From Pyropia yezoensis (Eukaryota; Rhodophyta; Bangiophyceae; Bangiales; Bangiaceae), in assembly GCA_009829735.1 (NCBI GenBank), contig CM020619.1:16745816-16809815 (forward strand): a stretch of DNA of 64,000 bases, in the 5' to 3' direction. The position numbers and the translations under genes are program-made. The first letter of the stretch is position 1. Each line of letters starts with the position of its first letter. A model generated the notes under the pieces. That model had not been told where the DNA came from. It searched no databases and worked only from the letters and a program-made list of their open reading frames with translations. Below, piece by piece: positions 11,035-21,110 of the stretch.

Positions 11035-11396
11035 TGTAGCAATATGGATGACCGTATTGGGACCCTAACCTAGGGGGACTACCTCTATCCCTTAACTTTC
11101 AATTTGGGAGTCCGTATTGGTCACGGTATCTGCGAGTTACGTATGACCAGAGGGACTCTAATCTTGGGGTGGATGGTAGTGAGTGGTGTCTCCGAGGGGT
11201 TGTAACGAGGGGGCCGACGGCAAATCCACCGCCGGCCACGGTAGAACAACAAACCCGTCTCATTTGGGCTCCCACCTTGGTCCCGTGGCTTGCGCTCCAA
11301 GAACAGCAACCTTGGCCTCCCGGTGACGTTGGTGCCGATCCCCCTTGGTGAGTGTTCCCTGGGAGTGGACGTGCGACGGTTTTCTATTGTTCTACA
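11035..11396 (+). repeat. 3' LTR of element B
   Basis: 362 bp, TGTAGCA at the start and TTCTACA at the end, inverted relative to 9677-10040. The TATA box is mutated (TTGTAACGA), so this copy is older or decayed. Confidence 0.9.
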
Positions 11397-12166
11397 CTCG
11401 GCCACGCGCCACCAATGGCAGGCCTCGGCGGGCTGCCATTGGTGAGGTTGGGATTCACACGCACGCCAATATGGGGACGTGTCCCGTCACGGCTGCGTCG
11501 TGGCAGGCCGAGGGCTCCGTTTCAAGAAAATTGACCAGCGACGACCGCTTCTCGATCGCCCATGATCGTCCATGACCGGCCAGGATCGCGCGTGATCACC
11601 GACGTGTCACGCCATACAGCCATGCACCAAGCGACGATTGCGCTTCGAAAGCCGGTCGATTGACAGCGTGCACTCGATACACGCAACACGCCAGGCAGCC
11701 ACGTTCTACGTTTTTCAAAAAATGAAAGACAGTGGAACGTCGCTATGCGTGTCGGTGCCCAATCGTTTATCGCCCGTTCACGCCGTTCTACGCAAGTCCA
11801 TCCGAATCGGTTGGGACACCAGGCTTGTAATTGGGCACTCCAATCACAGGCCGCCACGTGCCATACGTGGCATCCTAGAATGAATACTTCGGGCGTTGGA
11901 ATGGACGTGGTTAGTTGTTCTCTTACTATGCACTCGCCTGGCTCTGAATTCATCGAGCGAATGGGCTGAGATCTCGACCTTACCTGGCAATATGAACGGT
12001 ACTACACAGGGCGTACCCACTAACGTGACTATCTGACAATGGACTATAATGTAACGTTACGGAGCGAAATCGCATAATCCTGTAACGAAGCGACAGCCAA
12101 TCAGATGATGACCGGGGAGACCTCCGTTGGTCCGTGGACTATCCGAGTGACCAAAGCAGCCAGTTT
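11397..12166. other. intergenic, with a 12-bp hairpin
   Basis: No convincing gene. At 11410-11444 CACCAATGGCAG and CTGCCATTGGTG form a perfect 12-bp stem with an 11-nt loop, 14 bp outside the LTR. GC content drops and short GACTATC motifs recur near 12025. Confidence 0.5.
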
Positions 12167-12314
12167 TAGTCACACCGATAGTCAACTGACTATCGGGCGC
12201 GTGGTGATACGCGCGTCTGATTGGCTGAAGTAAGCTTCAAGTTGTGACGAAGTGTGAGGAGGACTGGCATACCGAAAATGAATTTATGGCCTCGTTTTAG
12301 TCACCCCGTTAGTC
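12167..12314. repeat. palindrome and direct repeat cluster
   Basis: CGATAGTCA-AC-TGACTATCG at 12176-12195 is a 9-bp inverted repeat. A TTTTAGTCAC-CC-TAGTC block starts at about 12165 and again at about 12295, some 130 bp apart. Looks like MITE debris; ends not defined. Confidence 0.4.
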
Positions 12315-12377
12315 CGCGGGGGTGGGTATGCCCTTACGTCTTCGATCCTGAGCCACGGAAAGCTAGATATCTAGTTT

Positions 12378-12682
12378 GCGACTCTCACGGCTTTGCCCTT
12401 CAGGGCTGAGCCACGCAAGGCAAGTGTCGTGGGGCGCTCGCGACGCTTTCCCGGCAAGAGCAGTTGTGCAGCTCTACACTTGCATGTAGCGCAGGACATA
12501 GTGCTTCTCGTGGTCATAGGCAGCATCACTGCTGTGGTCCGGAACACATGGCCGCAGGACATAGGCCAAAAAAAATAGAGAATGCTGGGGCGCACGGTAC
12601 AGTATGAGGCGGTCCACAATCGCGTCCGCAACCCGCGAACCCGGATGAGGGCGATTTCCTAAACTATGGTTTAAGCACCACT
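12378..12682 (-). mobile_element. MITE-1 family, truncated copy
   Basis: Reverse-orientation match to the left half of the element at 28497-29117: the T-rich stretch, the CCGCCCCAGC-TTCTCTA block and the terminal TTAAGCACCACT at 12671-12682 are shared. The other end is missing. Confidence 0.7.
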
Positions 12683-13190
12683 GCGCCGTGACAGTGCGTG
12701 GACGGGGGCTCCTCGGCGGCACCGCCTACTGCGTGGGCTGCTGGCGAGCTAAAATCCGCGGGAGTTGGGTGGCAATCCCATCTCTACCGTCAGTGGGCGT
12801 ATGCAATGTGCGCACAGTACGTAGTCGATGTGAAAATTACTTTGGCGGATCAAGGCCAGCCCACGGCGGCGTCGTGGTCCCGTTCCGACCTGTTCGACTC
12901 GGACACCACTCACCGTCGGCGCCGCGACCAGCCAGCTGAGCTGACCGCGTTGCGAACGTGGCCCTGCTCTTTTTCTCTGCCCTGTTCTTTCCCATGCCTG
13001 CCTTCCTTTGCTCACCCTTTCAGGGCTTTGTCGGGCTCTGCGGCACCGCCGTCGTCCAACTCGCCATCCTGTTGACCTCCTCGACACACTGCTACGCTCA
13101 ACTGTTACCTTACCCTTGCGTATCCTGTGCCCTCCTTCCCCCCCTCTCCCTCGCCGCGGCACCCTGGCGGGTCCCCCCCAAGCGGCCGCG
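12683..13190. other. upstream region of the AC40 gene
   Basis: No gene recognised. The downstream frame is open upstream of the chosen ATG, but that stretch is Arg/Pro/Leu-rich and unlike the family. I see no clear TATA box. Confidence 0.4.
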
Positions 13191-14387
13191 ATGGAGGTGG
13201 ACACAACTGCAGCACTAGAGCCGTCACCTGCCGCCGCCGATGCCTCTGGGGCGACCCTCCCCCCCCACCTGGAGCGCATCCGGTCGCGGGTGGAGGTGGG
13301 CCTGTCCCGCCCTTCCAACACGGCAGGCACGTACGGGGCCAACTCGTATACGCCGTCGGGGTACGACAACTCCCTCTCCCCTGCCCTCTTTGCGGCCCGC
13401 CTGTGCATGGCCGTCTCCGTCCTCACCGACGAGGAGCTGGTTTTTGATATGGCCGGCCTGGATGCGCCGCTGGTCAACGCCCTCCGCCGCATCCTCCTCG
13501 CCGAAGTGCCGTCGGTGGCGATTGAGCGAGTGCTCATCCGCAACAATACCTCTATTGTGCACGATGAGATGCTGGCCCACCGGTTGGGCCTGGTGCCCCT
13601 GCGGGTGGACATTGCAGCGCTGGAGGATGTGCCACCACCTGCAGACGGGGAGGACCCAACGACTTTGCCCTACACGTCTGCCAACCACGTGGTACTACGG
13701 CTCAAGGTACGCTGCAGTGATGTGCCAGGCGCGCCCCCCGACGCGCCACCCACGGTGCGCTACAAAAACGCACACGTGCTGTCCAAGTCGCTTCAATGGA
13801 CGCCCGTAGGGGACCAGGCCGCGTGGCTCACTGACGGGGTCGAGCCTGTCCACGACGACATCTTGCTGGCCAAGCTGCGGCCCGGCCAAGAGATTGACAT
13901 TGAGGCGCACGCCATCCGTGGGGTGGGCCGCGTCCACGCCAAGTGGAGCCCCGTCGCCACCGCCTTTTACCGCATGCTCCCAGAGGTGACTCTCCGGCGA
14001 CCATTGGCGTCGGCGGAAGCCTCCACGCTCGTCGCCGCGTGCCCTGCCAACGTTTTTGACCTTGAAGATGTGGCCGGCCGCGGCGGTGGGGACGGCTTTG
14101 GCGTCTCCGTTGCCCGGCCCCGCGCGTGCACCATGTGCCGCGAGTGTATACGGCTGCCTGAGTTGGCGGGGGCGGTGGACCTGACCCGCCGTCGGGAACA
14201 CTTTGTGTTTTCGGTGGAGAGCTCCGGCGTGCGGCCGCCCGTGGACCTGTTCCGCGACGCTCTGGACGTGCTCGTTGCCAAGTGTCAGGTGGTGTTGGAC
14301 GCACTGGATGAAGTGACGGGGGAAGGGGGGGGCGCGGGGGAAGAGGCTGCTGAGGTGGAGGAAACGGGCGGGGACGAGGACTTTTGA
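13191..14387 (+). CDS. RPAC1: RNA polymerase I and III subunit AC40 (RPAC1/POLR1C)
   Basis: 398 residues in one exon. AC40 pairs with AC19 to form the alpha-like assembly platform shared by RNA polymerases I and III. Recognisable family motifs run in order: the N-terminal dimerisation signature (LVNALRRILLAEVPSVAIE), HRLGLVPLRVD, then RVHAKWSPVATAFYRMLPEV near the middle, a CTMCREC cluster, and the C-terminal helix. The insert domain between the two halves of the dimerisation domain is present. Yeast and human proteins are about 335-346 residues; the excess here is an N-terminal ~30-residue Ala/Pro-rich lead and an acidic Gly/Glu C-terminal tail. ATG 13191 was chosen because the family similarity starts soon after it. 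The gene converges on the membrane protein gene with 254 bp between stops. No break. Confidence 0.95.
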   Translation: MEVDTTAALEPSPAAADASGATLPPHLERIRSRVEVGLSRPSNTAGTYGANSYTPSGYDNSLSPALFAARLCMAVSVLTDEELVFDMAGLDAPLVNALRRILLAEVPSVAIERVLIRNNTSIVHDEMLAHRLGLVPLRVDIAALEDVPPPADGEDPTTLPYTSANHVVLRLKVRCSDVPGAPPDAPPTVRYKNAHVLSKSLQWTPVGDQAAWLTDGVEPVHDDILLAKLRPGQEIDIEAHAIRGVGRVHAKWSPVATAFYRMLPEVTLRRPLASAEASTLVAACPANVFDLEDVAGRGGGDGFGVSVARPRACTMCRECIRLPELAGAVDLTRRREHFVFSVESSGVRPPVDLFRDALDVLVAKCQVVLDALDEVTGEGGGAGEEAAEVEETGGDEDF

Positions 14388-14641
14388 AGCTGTGGGCGGG
14401 AGCAAAAGCGACGCTGCTGTGGCAAAAAGAACCCTGCTGTGTGTTTACCTCGCCTTAAGAAGCAGCACGGGGGGACCGAGCGGAAATGAAAAGTCCGATC
14501 CCGCTTGTCTCTTCAGCGTTCATCAACCGTCTCTACGCATGACGCACAGATACTCGAGGATTCCGCGGAGCCACCGTGGAGTGCTCTACTGGGCTATCCC
14601 CTTGAAGATCTCCAAGCGCCCCCACCCACGTAACACTATGC

Positions 14642-16534
14642 TCACTGAGGCAGCCCCTCCTCGTCGTCCGCGGCCAACTGGTACTTGATCCTGGGCGATA
14701 CGGCTGACACGGCCGCTCCCCCCCCCGCCGCTGCCGCCCGGCGGCGGCGGCGCTGGAACAGGCACACCCCCCCAAGCACGGCCACGGCCAGCACCACCGC
14801 GATCGCATCCTCCACTCCGCTGATGGAGCGCCAGCTCCACCCCACCCGCCGCACCGGTCCCGACTCGCACGCTTTCACCACCCCCCACTCGACGTTGGCG
14901 TAGCGTAGCGTCGGAACGGTGACCACCACAGCCGCCACCCCGCGCGAAAGGCACACGTAGCGGAGCTTGAGCTTCCGCGTCTGCCCGCCGCCCAGTTCCG
15001 CCCCGCCACGGCCGTCGAGGAAGCCCGACCCGCCCAACACCGACACCCGCACGACCGCCGGGTTGGTGACAGTCAACGCGATGCCGTCCAGGTGGAGGGC
15101 GGGAAGTGACGGCGCCGCCGTGTTTTCCAAGTAGAAAGTGGAGGTACTCGCATTGGCCGACACAGTGTAGCGACCGGCTGCGGCCAACCGCACCGCCGAT
15201 GCCTGGTCAAACGCGGGCGTCGTCATCCCCCCAGCGACCACGTCGGCCGTCCCAGAGGAGGTGCCTACCGACAGGCCTGTCGGCGCACCGCCACCACAGT
15301 CCTTCTCCCACGAGGCGGTCAAGGGGTCCCACGGGGGGATAGGCACCGACACGCCAATGGTGGAGTTGGCTCGCCCTGCGCACGTGTAGAGTAGCGTAAT
15401 GGTCACTCGCTGGTCTATGGCGAGAATGCCACCCGACTTGGAAACGCCCCGCACCGCCACCTGCACCGACGGGTCGGACGAGTTGACAATGGGGTAGCCA
15501 AAGGCGAGCGTCTCAGCTGGCGGCCGTAGGCCCAACGACAGCACCGTCGTCTGCTCCAGGGGGGTAGACGTGTAGGCAGCGCCAGCGGCCGAGGCAAACG
15601 GCACCACCGACTCGCCGGCAACGACGCCCCACTCCAAGTACCGGTGGGGGCCCCCGGAGCAGACCTTTCCCCACGTGATGGAAAGGTCCCCAGCAGAGCC
15701 CTCGCCTCCCAGCGGCACGACCAGCTGCATCACGGAGAGCGTGTCGTGGCCACCTGTGCAAGAGTACACGACAGTAAAAGAGCCTTTGCCGCTCGCCACA
15801 TCCACCGTATAGTGCTGTACCGCCGGCTGCGCGTCGCCGCCCGTAGCGGTCACGGTCGGTGAGGGCAGCGCCAACGCGCCCTCCCCCGCTCCGGCTGCCT
15901 CGGCCGCGGCGGCCGCCAGGGACGTGTTGTAAGAAAACACAAAGGACAGCTGCGATTGGTACACCTCTTCAACAAAGCAAGTCGCGACAGAGACGTTGGT
16001 GGGGGAACACGAGCCCCACACGCCCTCGGACGTGCCTTTCACCACCACAGAGGTGCCCGAAAACCGCTCCAGTCCCGCGTCATCCACAATGCAGAGGGCG
16101 TAGGAGGAGCGCAAGGCGGCAACCGGGTCGGCAGCGACGGGGGGGAGCGCCGCCGGAACTGGGGTGGCCGCCCCGGAAGAAAACGCCTCCGGGGTGGCTG
16201 CCACGGGAGCGGCCGTCGCGTCACTGGGAAGGGAGGTGGTCGCCACTGGAACGGCTGCCCCGTCGTCCGGCAGAGAGGTTGCCGCCGCGGCGGTGGCCGC
16301 CGCGTCAGTGGGCGGGGCGGCAGCCTGGCCGGTATCACCGCCCGGCGTGGCCGCCACCACGGCCGCATCGTCACCATCAGCCACCTGGGCGTGGCAAGGT
16401 GCCACGCCCATGGCCGCCGCAAACACCCCAACCGACACCATCGCCACCAACGTGGTCAGCCGCCACTGCCGTCGCCGCCGCGGCCGCCGTCGGGCGCCAC
16501 GCCCGGCCACCGCCGGCCATGGAGGAAGCCACAT
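14642..16534 (-). CDS. type I membrane protein with three repeated Cys/Trp ectodomain modules
   Basis: 630 residues from ATG 16534. Start chosen there because an Arg-rich n-region and a hydrophobic core ending in Cys-His-Ala-Gln make a good signal peptide; the frame is open upstream but that part is not protein-like. A Pro/Ala/Thr linker follows. Three modules then share the pattern Tyr-X-Cys, 15-20 residues with Val-Pro, Trp, Lys-X-Cys: YSCTGG...ITWGKVC, YTCAGR...ASWEKDC, YVCLSR...VEWGVVKAC. Sequons NVS, NTS, NSS, NST and NAS fit an extracellular domain. One transmembrane helix lies near residues 572-593, followed by RRRRR and a 37-residue cytosolic tail. I do not recognise the family; adhesion or receptor-like roles are possible but unproven. 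Confidence 0.75.
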   Translation of the reverse strand: MWLPPWPAVAGRGARRRPRRRRQWRLTTLVAMVSVGVFAAAMGVAPCHAQVADGDDAAVVAATPGGDTGQAAAPPTDAAATAAAATSLPDDGAAVPVATTSLPSDATAAPVAATPEAFSSGAATPVPAALPPVAADPVAALRSSYALCIVDDAGLERFSGTSVVVKGTSEGVWGSCSPTNVSVATCFVEEVYQSQLSFVFSYNTSLAAAAAEAAGAGEGALALPSPTVTATGGDAQPAVQHYTVDVASGKGSFTVVYSCTGGHDTLSVMQLVVPLGGEGSAGDLSITWGKVCSGGPHRYLEWGVVAGESVVPFASAAGAAYTSTPLEQTTVLSLGLRPPAETLAFGYPIVNSSDPSVQVAVRGVSKSGGILAIDQRVTITLLYTCAGRANSTIGVSVPIPPWDPLTASWEKDCGGGAPTGLSVGTSSGTADVVAGGMTTPAFDQASAVRLAAAGRYTVSANASTSTFYLENTAAPSLPALHLDGIALTVTNPAVVRVSVLGGSGFLDGRGGAELGGGQTRKLKLRYVCLSRGVAAVVVTVPTLRYANVEWGVVKACESGPVRRVGWSWRSISGVEDAIAVVLAVAVLGGVCLFQRRRRRAAAAGGGAAVSAVSPRIKYQLAADDEEGLPQ

Positions 16535-17336
16535 CAGAAAGGTATCCAGACGGTGAAATAGAGGGGGGCCAAAAGGGGGGAGTAGGCGTGGGGCGCGGAG
16601 GTTGAAGAGTTGCGCAAGGGAAAACACCGGACGCGGCAGAGAGGTGCTTCTCAGGTGACAGTCGTCGAGAGGTCTCCGGCCGGCCCAGCACTGCTGCGCG
16701 CAAGCGCGAGGTCGAAACAGGAGATCGATGCGGAGGGTGCGCGAGGTGGCGGGGGGGGCGAGCGAGTGCGGCGATGGATGCGGGGCGACAGCGGCGGTGA
16801 CGCGAAGGGGGCGGTTGTGGGTGAGCAGCTGACATCCACAGCACGGAAGCAGCAGCACGTCTAACCTAGATACTACAACGCTGCTGCAGCAGCTGCTTGA
16901 GACTCTCAAGCCACTGACGATTGGCTGAGCAAATGAGCCCAGTTTTTTTTCGAAGTAATACAAAATATGAAAACTCGTTTCAAAACGTGGCATTGACACT
17001 CAGTATATAGATAGCGTTGTGCAAATGTCAGTCACGTACATAGGACATCTTTCCTGACATGTCACCACCCCTCTCCATGTCGTCTTCCTGCGCGATTTCA
17101 GGACAGGAAATTTCCTGCGACATCTTTCTGAAACGTGGCGATCTGAAGCCAATGAGATGTAGAACCCGCCCTGGTGTGCCAAGTCCTTGCGACTCACCGG
17201 CGACTCCTCACGTCGACCGTCCTTACGCGAGACTCGTCGCCGCCCATCATTGCATGTGCGACACCATCGTACCCCCGTCGCGCTGTTGTCCCCCCCTCCA
17301 ACCCGTCTCTCCTCTCCACTCAAACCACGTTTCGCC
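16535..17336. other. upstream region of the membrane protein gene
   Basis: No gene recognised. A CCAAT motif on the minus strand near 16918 could serve the membrane protein gene. GC falls sharply around 16900-17050. Confidence 0.35.
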
Positions 17337-17471
17337 ATGACCCCCCGACCGCCCCGAGCCCCGCGCCGCAAGCGGGCCGTGTGGAGCTTTGTCCGGGTCT
17401 CTGTCCGCGACGGGAAGAAAACGTTGTCCTGTATGGCCGACAACTGCACGTTCAGCCGCGGTAGAGATTGA
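17337..17471 (+). CDS. short BED-finger-like ORF
   Basis: 44 residues: a basic start, then a VWSFVRV...GKKTLSCMADNC segment that resembles the first half of a BED-type zinc finger (aromatic residues, Lys-rich turn, first cysteine pair). The spacing Cys-X4-Cys is wider than the usual X2, and the His/Cys half is missing. It may be the first exon of, or debris from, a transposase or chromatin protein. The frame ends at a TGA in a G-rich stretch. Confidence 0.3.
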   Translation: MTPRPPRAPRRKRAVWSFVRVSVRDGKKTLSCMADNCTFSRGRD

Positions 17472-17781
17472 GAGGGGGGGGAGGGGGACGGGGAGGGTGC
17501 GGTGCGGACGCGGTCCGGAATGAGGAGGGGGGGCAGTCGGATGCAGTCGGACGGCAACAAAGGTCGCGCGCGGGTCGGAGAGGAGGTGTTGACACAGAGG
17601 AGTATTGCAACTGAAGGGAATTAAACCGAGATGTTCACGCAATCCCTCCACAAGAGCCGGCGGCAACCCCCCTTCTCTCTCTCTGTCGGGCGTCTGTCGG
17701 GTATTTCCCGGCGACAGAAGTTTCCCCGGTCTTTCTGCACAGCGCTATAATATAGCGTATATATTAGAGGGTTTCGACAAA
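17472..17781. other. intergenic
   Basis: No gene seen. A palindromic CGCTATAATATAGCG lies near 17742-17757, between the ankyrin gene's 3' end and the BED-like frame. Confidence 0.4.
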
Positions 17782-18440
17782 TTACTCTTCGGTTACTTGT
17801 GGAGTGGGTTCCCCCGATTCAGCCCGAATTGACCCCACAACGGGTACCTGCACAACCCGAGTGTGACCGGCGCTCGCTGCCATGCGAAGCGGCGTCTCCC
17901 TGTCCACAGTCTCCACATTCACCGCCGCGCCCGCCGCAAGTAGCGCCTGTGCGACCCCGTTGTCGCCGCCCTCAGCGGCTTCGTGGAGGGGTGTCATCTG
18001 GCGCACAGACTCAGTCGCCACTGCCGCGTCACTCGCCAGAAGCGCCCAAACGACAAGCACATGCCTTTGACGGGCGGCCAGGTGCACCGCGGTCTGCCCG
18101 TCACCGTCTATGGCGTCCACCGGTGTGTGCAGGAGCAGGGACTGCACCGCCACGACATCCCCGTCGACCGCTGCACGGTGCAGAGGGGTGCCCCCAGTCC
18201 CGTCTATCGCAGATGTTGACGCGCCCTCCGCGTCTGCAGCAGCCGTTGTCGACGCGCCTGGGCCTCCTCCGGCGAAGGGCGTGGGAGCAGCGCGAGCCCA
18301 GACCCCTGCTTCGCCCTTGACTTTTCCACAAGCCGGATCTTCTTGCGCTCAATGGCGTTCTCCTTGGCCTCTGGCGCGAAGTCCTTGTAGTGGATGCCAC
18401 TGGTGGAGGCACGCTTGCGGGAGCGCCCCGGTCCCCCCAT
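17782..18440 (-). CDS. ankyrin-repeat protein, probably two exons
   Basis: The frame ending at 17782 encodes four ankyrin repeats of 32-33 residues (GTPLHRAAVDGD, QTAVHLAARQRH, MTPLHEAAEGGD, ETPLRMAASAGH), then a short acidic tail. No ATG precedes the repeats in that frame. ATG 18438-18440 opens a basic, Lys/Arg-rich frame (ending KIRLVEKSRAKQ) immediately upstream in another phase. The simplest reading is a first exon at about 18306-18440 spliced to the ankyrin exon; I could not fix the splice sites, and a frameshift is the alternative. Ankyrin repeats are protein-binding modules; no partner or function can be read from this. Confidence 0.6.
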
Positions 18441-19379
18441 CTTGTCTGACTGATTGCACTGGTTTGCATTTTCCAGGCCCAAGCCAGCGCACGCCGAGTG
18501 TAACCGTCGTGCACTCCGTATGCAGAGAGCGAGTGCGCGCACGCAGGCGCGATTCTTGTCTTTCTCCGCGCGGATCACAGACAGTTTGGCAAATGTGGCG
18601 AAAAACGCGGAACGACAGCTGGTCGTCGTGGTCAGGAAAGGGTGCTTAGATATATTCCTCGGAAGTACACGATCATTAGATGGTTTACTGAGAAGAAGTC
18701 TCTTGCCCTTATCAAGGTCAACTCCGCTCAAGTTCTCGCCACGCCGCAGTTATTCTAGTGCGAACCATGCCCGTTTCGTTGCAGCATGTGGACACCCAAG
18801 CATCCGTGTGCAAGATCTGCAGACGTGATCAGTGGTGGGAATCGAGTGCTGCTGGATGTCCAGCGCGTCGATGAATTATGAGATCAGAGTGTTTCACAGT
18901 AAGAGGGTGTCCCTGCCCCCCCGGTGACCCTCAGCATAGACGAAAAAACGTGAAAGCTCTGCTGGCCAGCGAAAACGTGGCTCACGACTTCCTTTTAACG
19001 GAGGCTCAGCTACACAGCTCTCGTGCTGTTGCGCCCTGTACACCGTGAGGATTAAGCTGCCATGATTTTTACAATTGCGAGTGCTTCCTGGCGAAAGTGC
19101 CTGGCGCGAGCTAACTGCGTCGTTGCCGCAGGTAATTGGTCAATGAGTTTTCAATTTCACCGGGAACCTCCCGCAAACGACACCTCCAAGACCTTTCAAG
19201 CACAAGAATGAGTGATGATGGGGCCCCAACCTGCTTCAAGAAGGAAGCAGTGGGCACTTGTTGTACGAAAGGCTGAGCACTCGGGATTTTCCTTGACAAA
19301 AAGCCACTGGAGCATCTCGCGCTAGAGCACATACGCGTCATGCGAAACAAAAAATAGCGTCAGAAGACAACCTCTGTAC
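18441..19379. other. intergenic, lower GC
   Basis: No gene recognised on either strand. Composition drops to about half GC, in contrast to the genes on the left. Confidence 0.4.
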
Positions 19380-19840
19380 CCGTCCTTCATGCTGCTTAGA
19401 GCAAGGCAGCTGCTTGGCCAGAGGCCCGCCTTGCGAGCTATGGTACGCTCAATGGCCCGAGCAAAAAGCAATGGAAGCACATCAGCTCGTTTTCAGCTCG
19501 TAGAGGACAAGACTGCAGAGAGTTGGAAATTCGAACGTTTTATGTGTGCCCATCCTATAAGCCTCCTTTGTTGTTGCTTTCGAGCAAGGCGCCCCTCGGA
19601 CAGAGGCCCGCTTTTCGAAGTACGGTACCCTCCTTGAGCCAAGAAGAATGCAAAGCAAGCATCTCAGAACGGGTTCAGCACGCAGGAGACATGAAAGCGA
19701 TGAGTACCAAAATTTTTAGATTTTAAGTGTGCCGGTGCTGCGCATCTCCAATATTAATGTTTTCGAGAAAGGCGGCCGCCTGGCCCGACACCCTCGATGC
19801 GAGCGATTGTACGCTCCTGGAACCAGGATAAATGAACAAC
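19380..19840. repeat. degenerate ~180-bp tandem repeat
   Basis: Two to three diverged units, each starting with a GAGCAAGGCxxC block followed by CAGAGGCCCGC, a GTACGCTC/GTACCCTC block and an AAGCAAxG block. Starts near 19397, 19577 and 19760. Confidence 0.6.
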
Positions 19841-19919
19841 AAGTACCTCTGCGCTCTTTCGGCATGTATGGGACAAACACGCAATGAATTGAACTTGGCC
19901 CAGGGCGCAACAACTCATG

Positions 19920-21110
19920 AGCACCTTAAACGCGCCTTCCTTACGCCCTCCAAAGTGCTCTCGCGCCCCAAAGTGCCCCATGTAGCCCCCCGAACAATTC
20001 ATAAGCTCCAACACGAAAATCCTTGAAGATTTCCAGTTTACCCGTGGGCTGTTTCTGGACCGCAAGACGAGGAGGAAACCGCCATTGTATGTTTTAACGC
20101 GGGCCGCAATACGTTCTTTCTTTCCACGTCTTCGAGTATTGTAAGGCTGCCAGTCGCTCACTTTTTAGGCGGGGCGCGAGGCGCGAGTGTTGTCGAATGC
20201 CTTAAGAGTACCTCAATGACGAACTCCAAAGTGCTCTCGCGCCCTGCAGCGCCGTTGTAGTGTAGTGGTCGAGAAGCAGGCTTTTGGTGGATCCTGAACA
20301 ACGGATCGTTGCGCAGAGACTCCTGCGGGGGGCCCGCGGAATTGCCCCTAAACTGGCGCATAGCTTTTCGGAGTCATCATGTGCCTCAAGAGTTCGTTCG
20401 GGCCTATGCACTTACTGACTCAGTCAGAAAGGAGTTTCAGAGGCCGTAGCAGGCCGGATTTCGCTCAATGAACGCTGTCGGCTCTGTGTTGCTGAAGTAG
20501 AAAGTGTAAAACTTGTTGAAGCCGTTCATTGACTCGAGCGCGAGCGCTCGCTTCCGTTGCTCCCGTCGCCACCATTGTCGTAAACACCACCGCCGTTTTT
20601 GACATCGTCACGAGAGTCGAGCTTGCGCCATCGATCCACTCAGTCCGGACAGTTTGGTAGGCTTTGCGGTAAACTGAATTTTGTCTCATCGCGAAGATTA
20701 CAAAAACTGACCAATGGCATGTCTCAAATGGCGCACTTCTGACCTCTGAGTATTTCACGTTGCGTAGGGAACAGTGCAATATGATATATCCTCGAGGTAT
20801 CTGCCAGCATCCAAGGGGAGACGGGCATCGCCCTGCATTAGTTGCGACCTCTCCCACTGTTCTAAAGTAATACGGGTCGAGATGGAGGAAGGTCCGCCTA
20901 GATCGTACCAAAAAAACGACAGCGTTCTGACCAACCAGTGTTCACTACAAGATCCGCTGCGACTGCAGCCAATCATTGTCTCACCAACGAGAATGCGCCA
21001 CGGCCTGAAATTGATTCTCTGTGAGCTACCATCACGCAATTGGCTCATGACCATGTTATTACACTGTTGCTCTGTTCTTAATGAGACAAAATTTGGGAAA
21101 TCTGCCATCA
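19920..21110. repeat. dispersed repeat R2, copy 1
   Basis: Shares blocks with 31560-33480 in the same orientation: CCAAAGTGCTCTCGCGCCC (19950 and again near 20225 here; 31811 there), a GACCGCAAGA...CATTGTATGTTTTAA block, and a TTCTGACCAACCAG block near 20925 matching 33338. No intact protein recognised. CTGACTCAGTCAG near 20413 is a perfect palindrome. Confidence 0.65.

Larger units (their letters stand above)
10041..11396 (+). mobile_element. 3' fragment of a second element of the same family (element B)
   Basis: A plus-sense remnant: end of the antisense gene's coding part, its upstream region, polypurine tract and 3' LTR. Element A's 5' LTR abuts it at 10040/10041, so A probably inserted into or beside B. 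10041-10160 is not similar to the matching part of A, so B was already rearranged there. Confidence 0.75.

Noticed and set aside
10041..11396. A complete short LTR element bounded by the LTRs at 9677-10040 and 11035-11396
   Set aside because: The two LTRs are inverted relative to each other, while a single element must have them in the same orientation.
13008..13190. N-terminal extension of AC40 to the start of the open frame
   Set aside because: Arg/Pro/Leu-rich, unlike the family, and the ATG at 13191 gives a normal-length protein.
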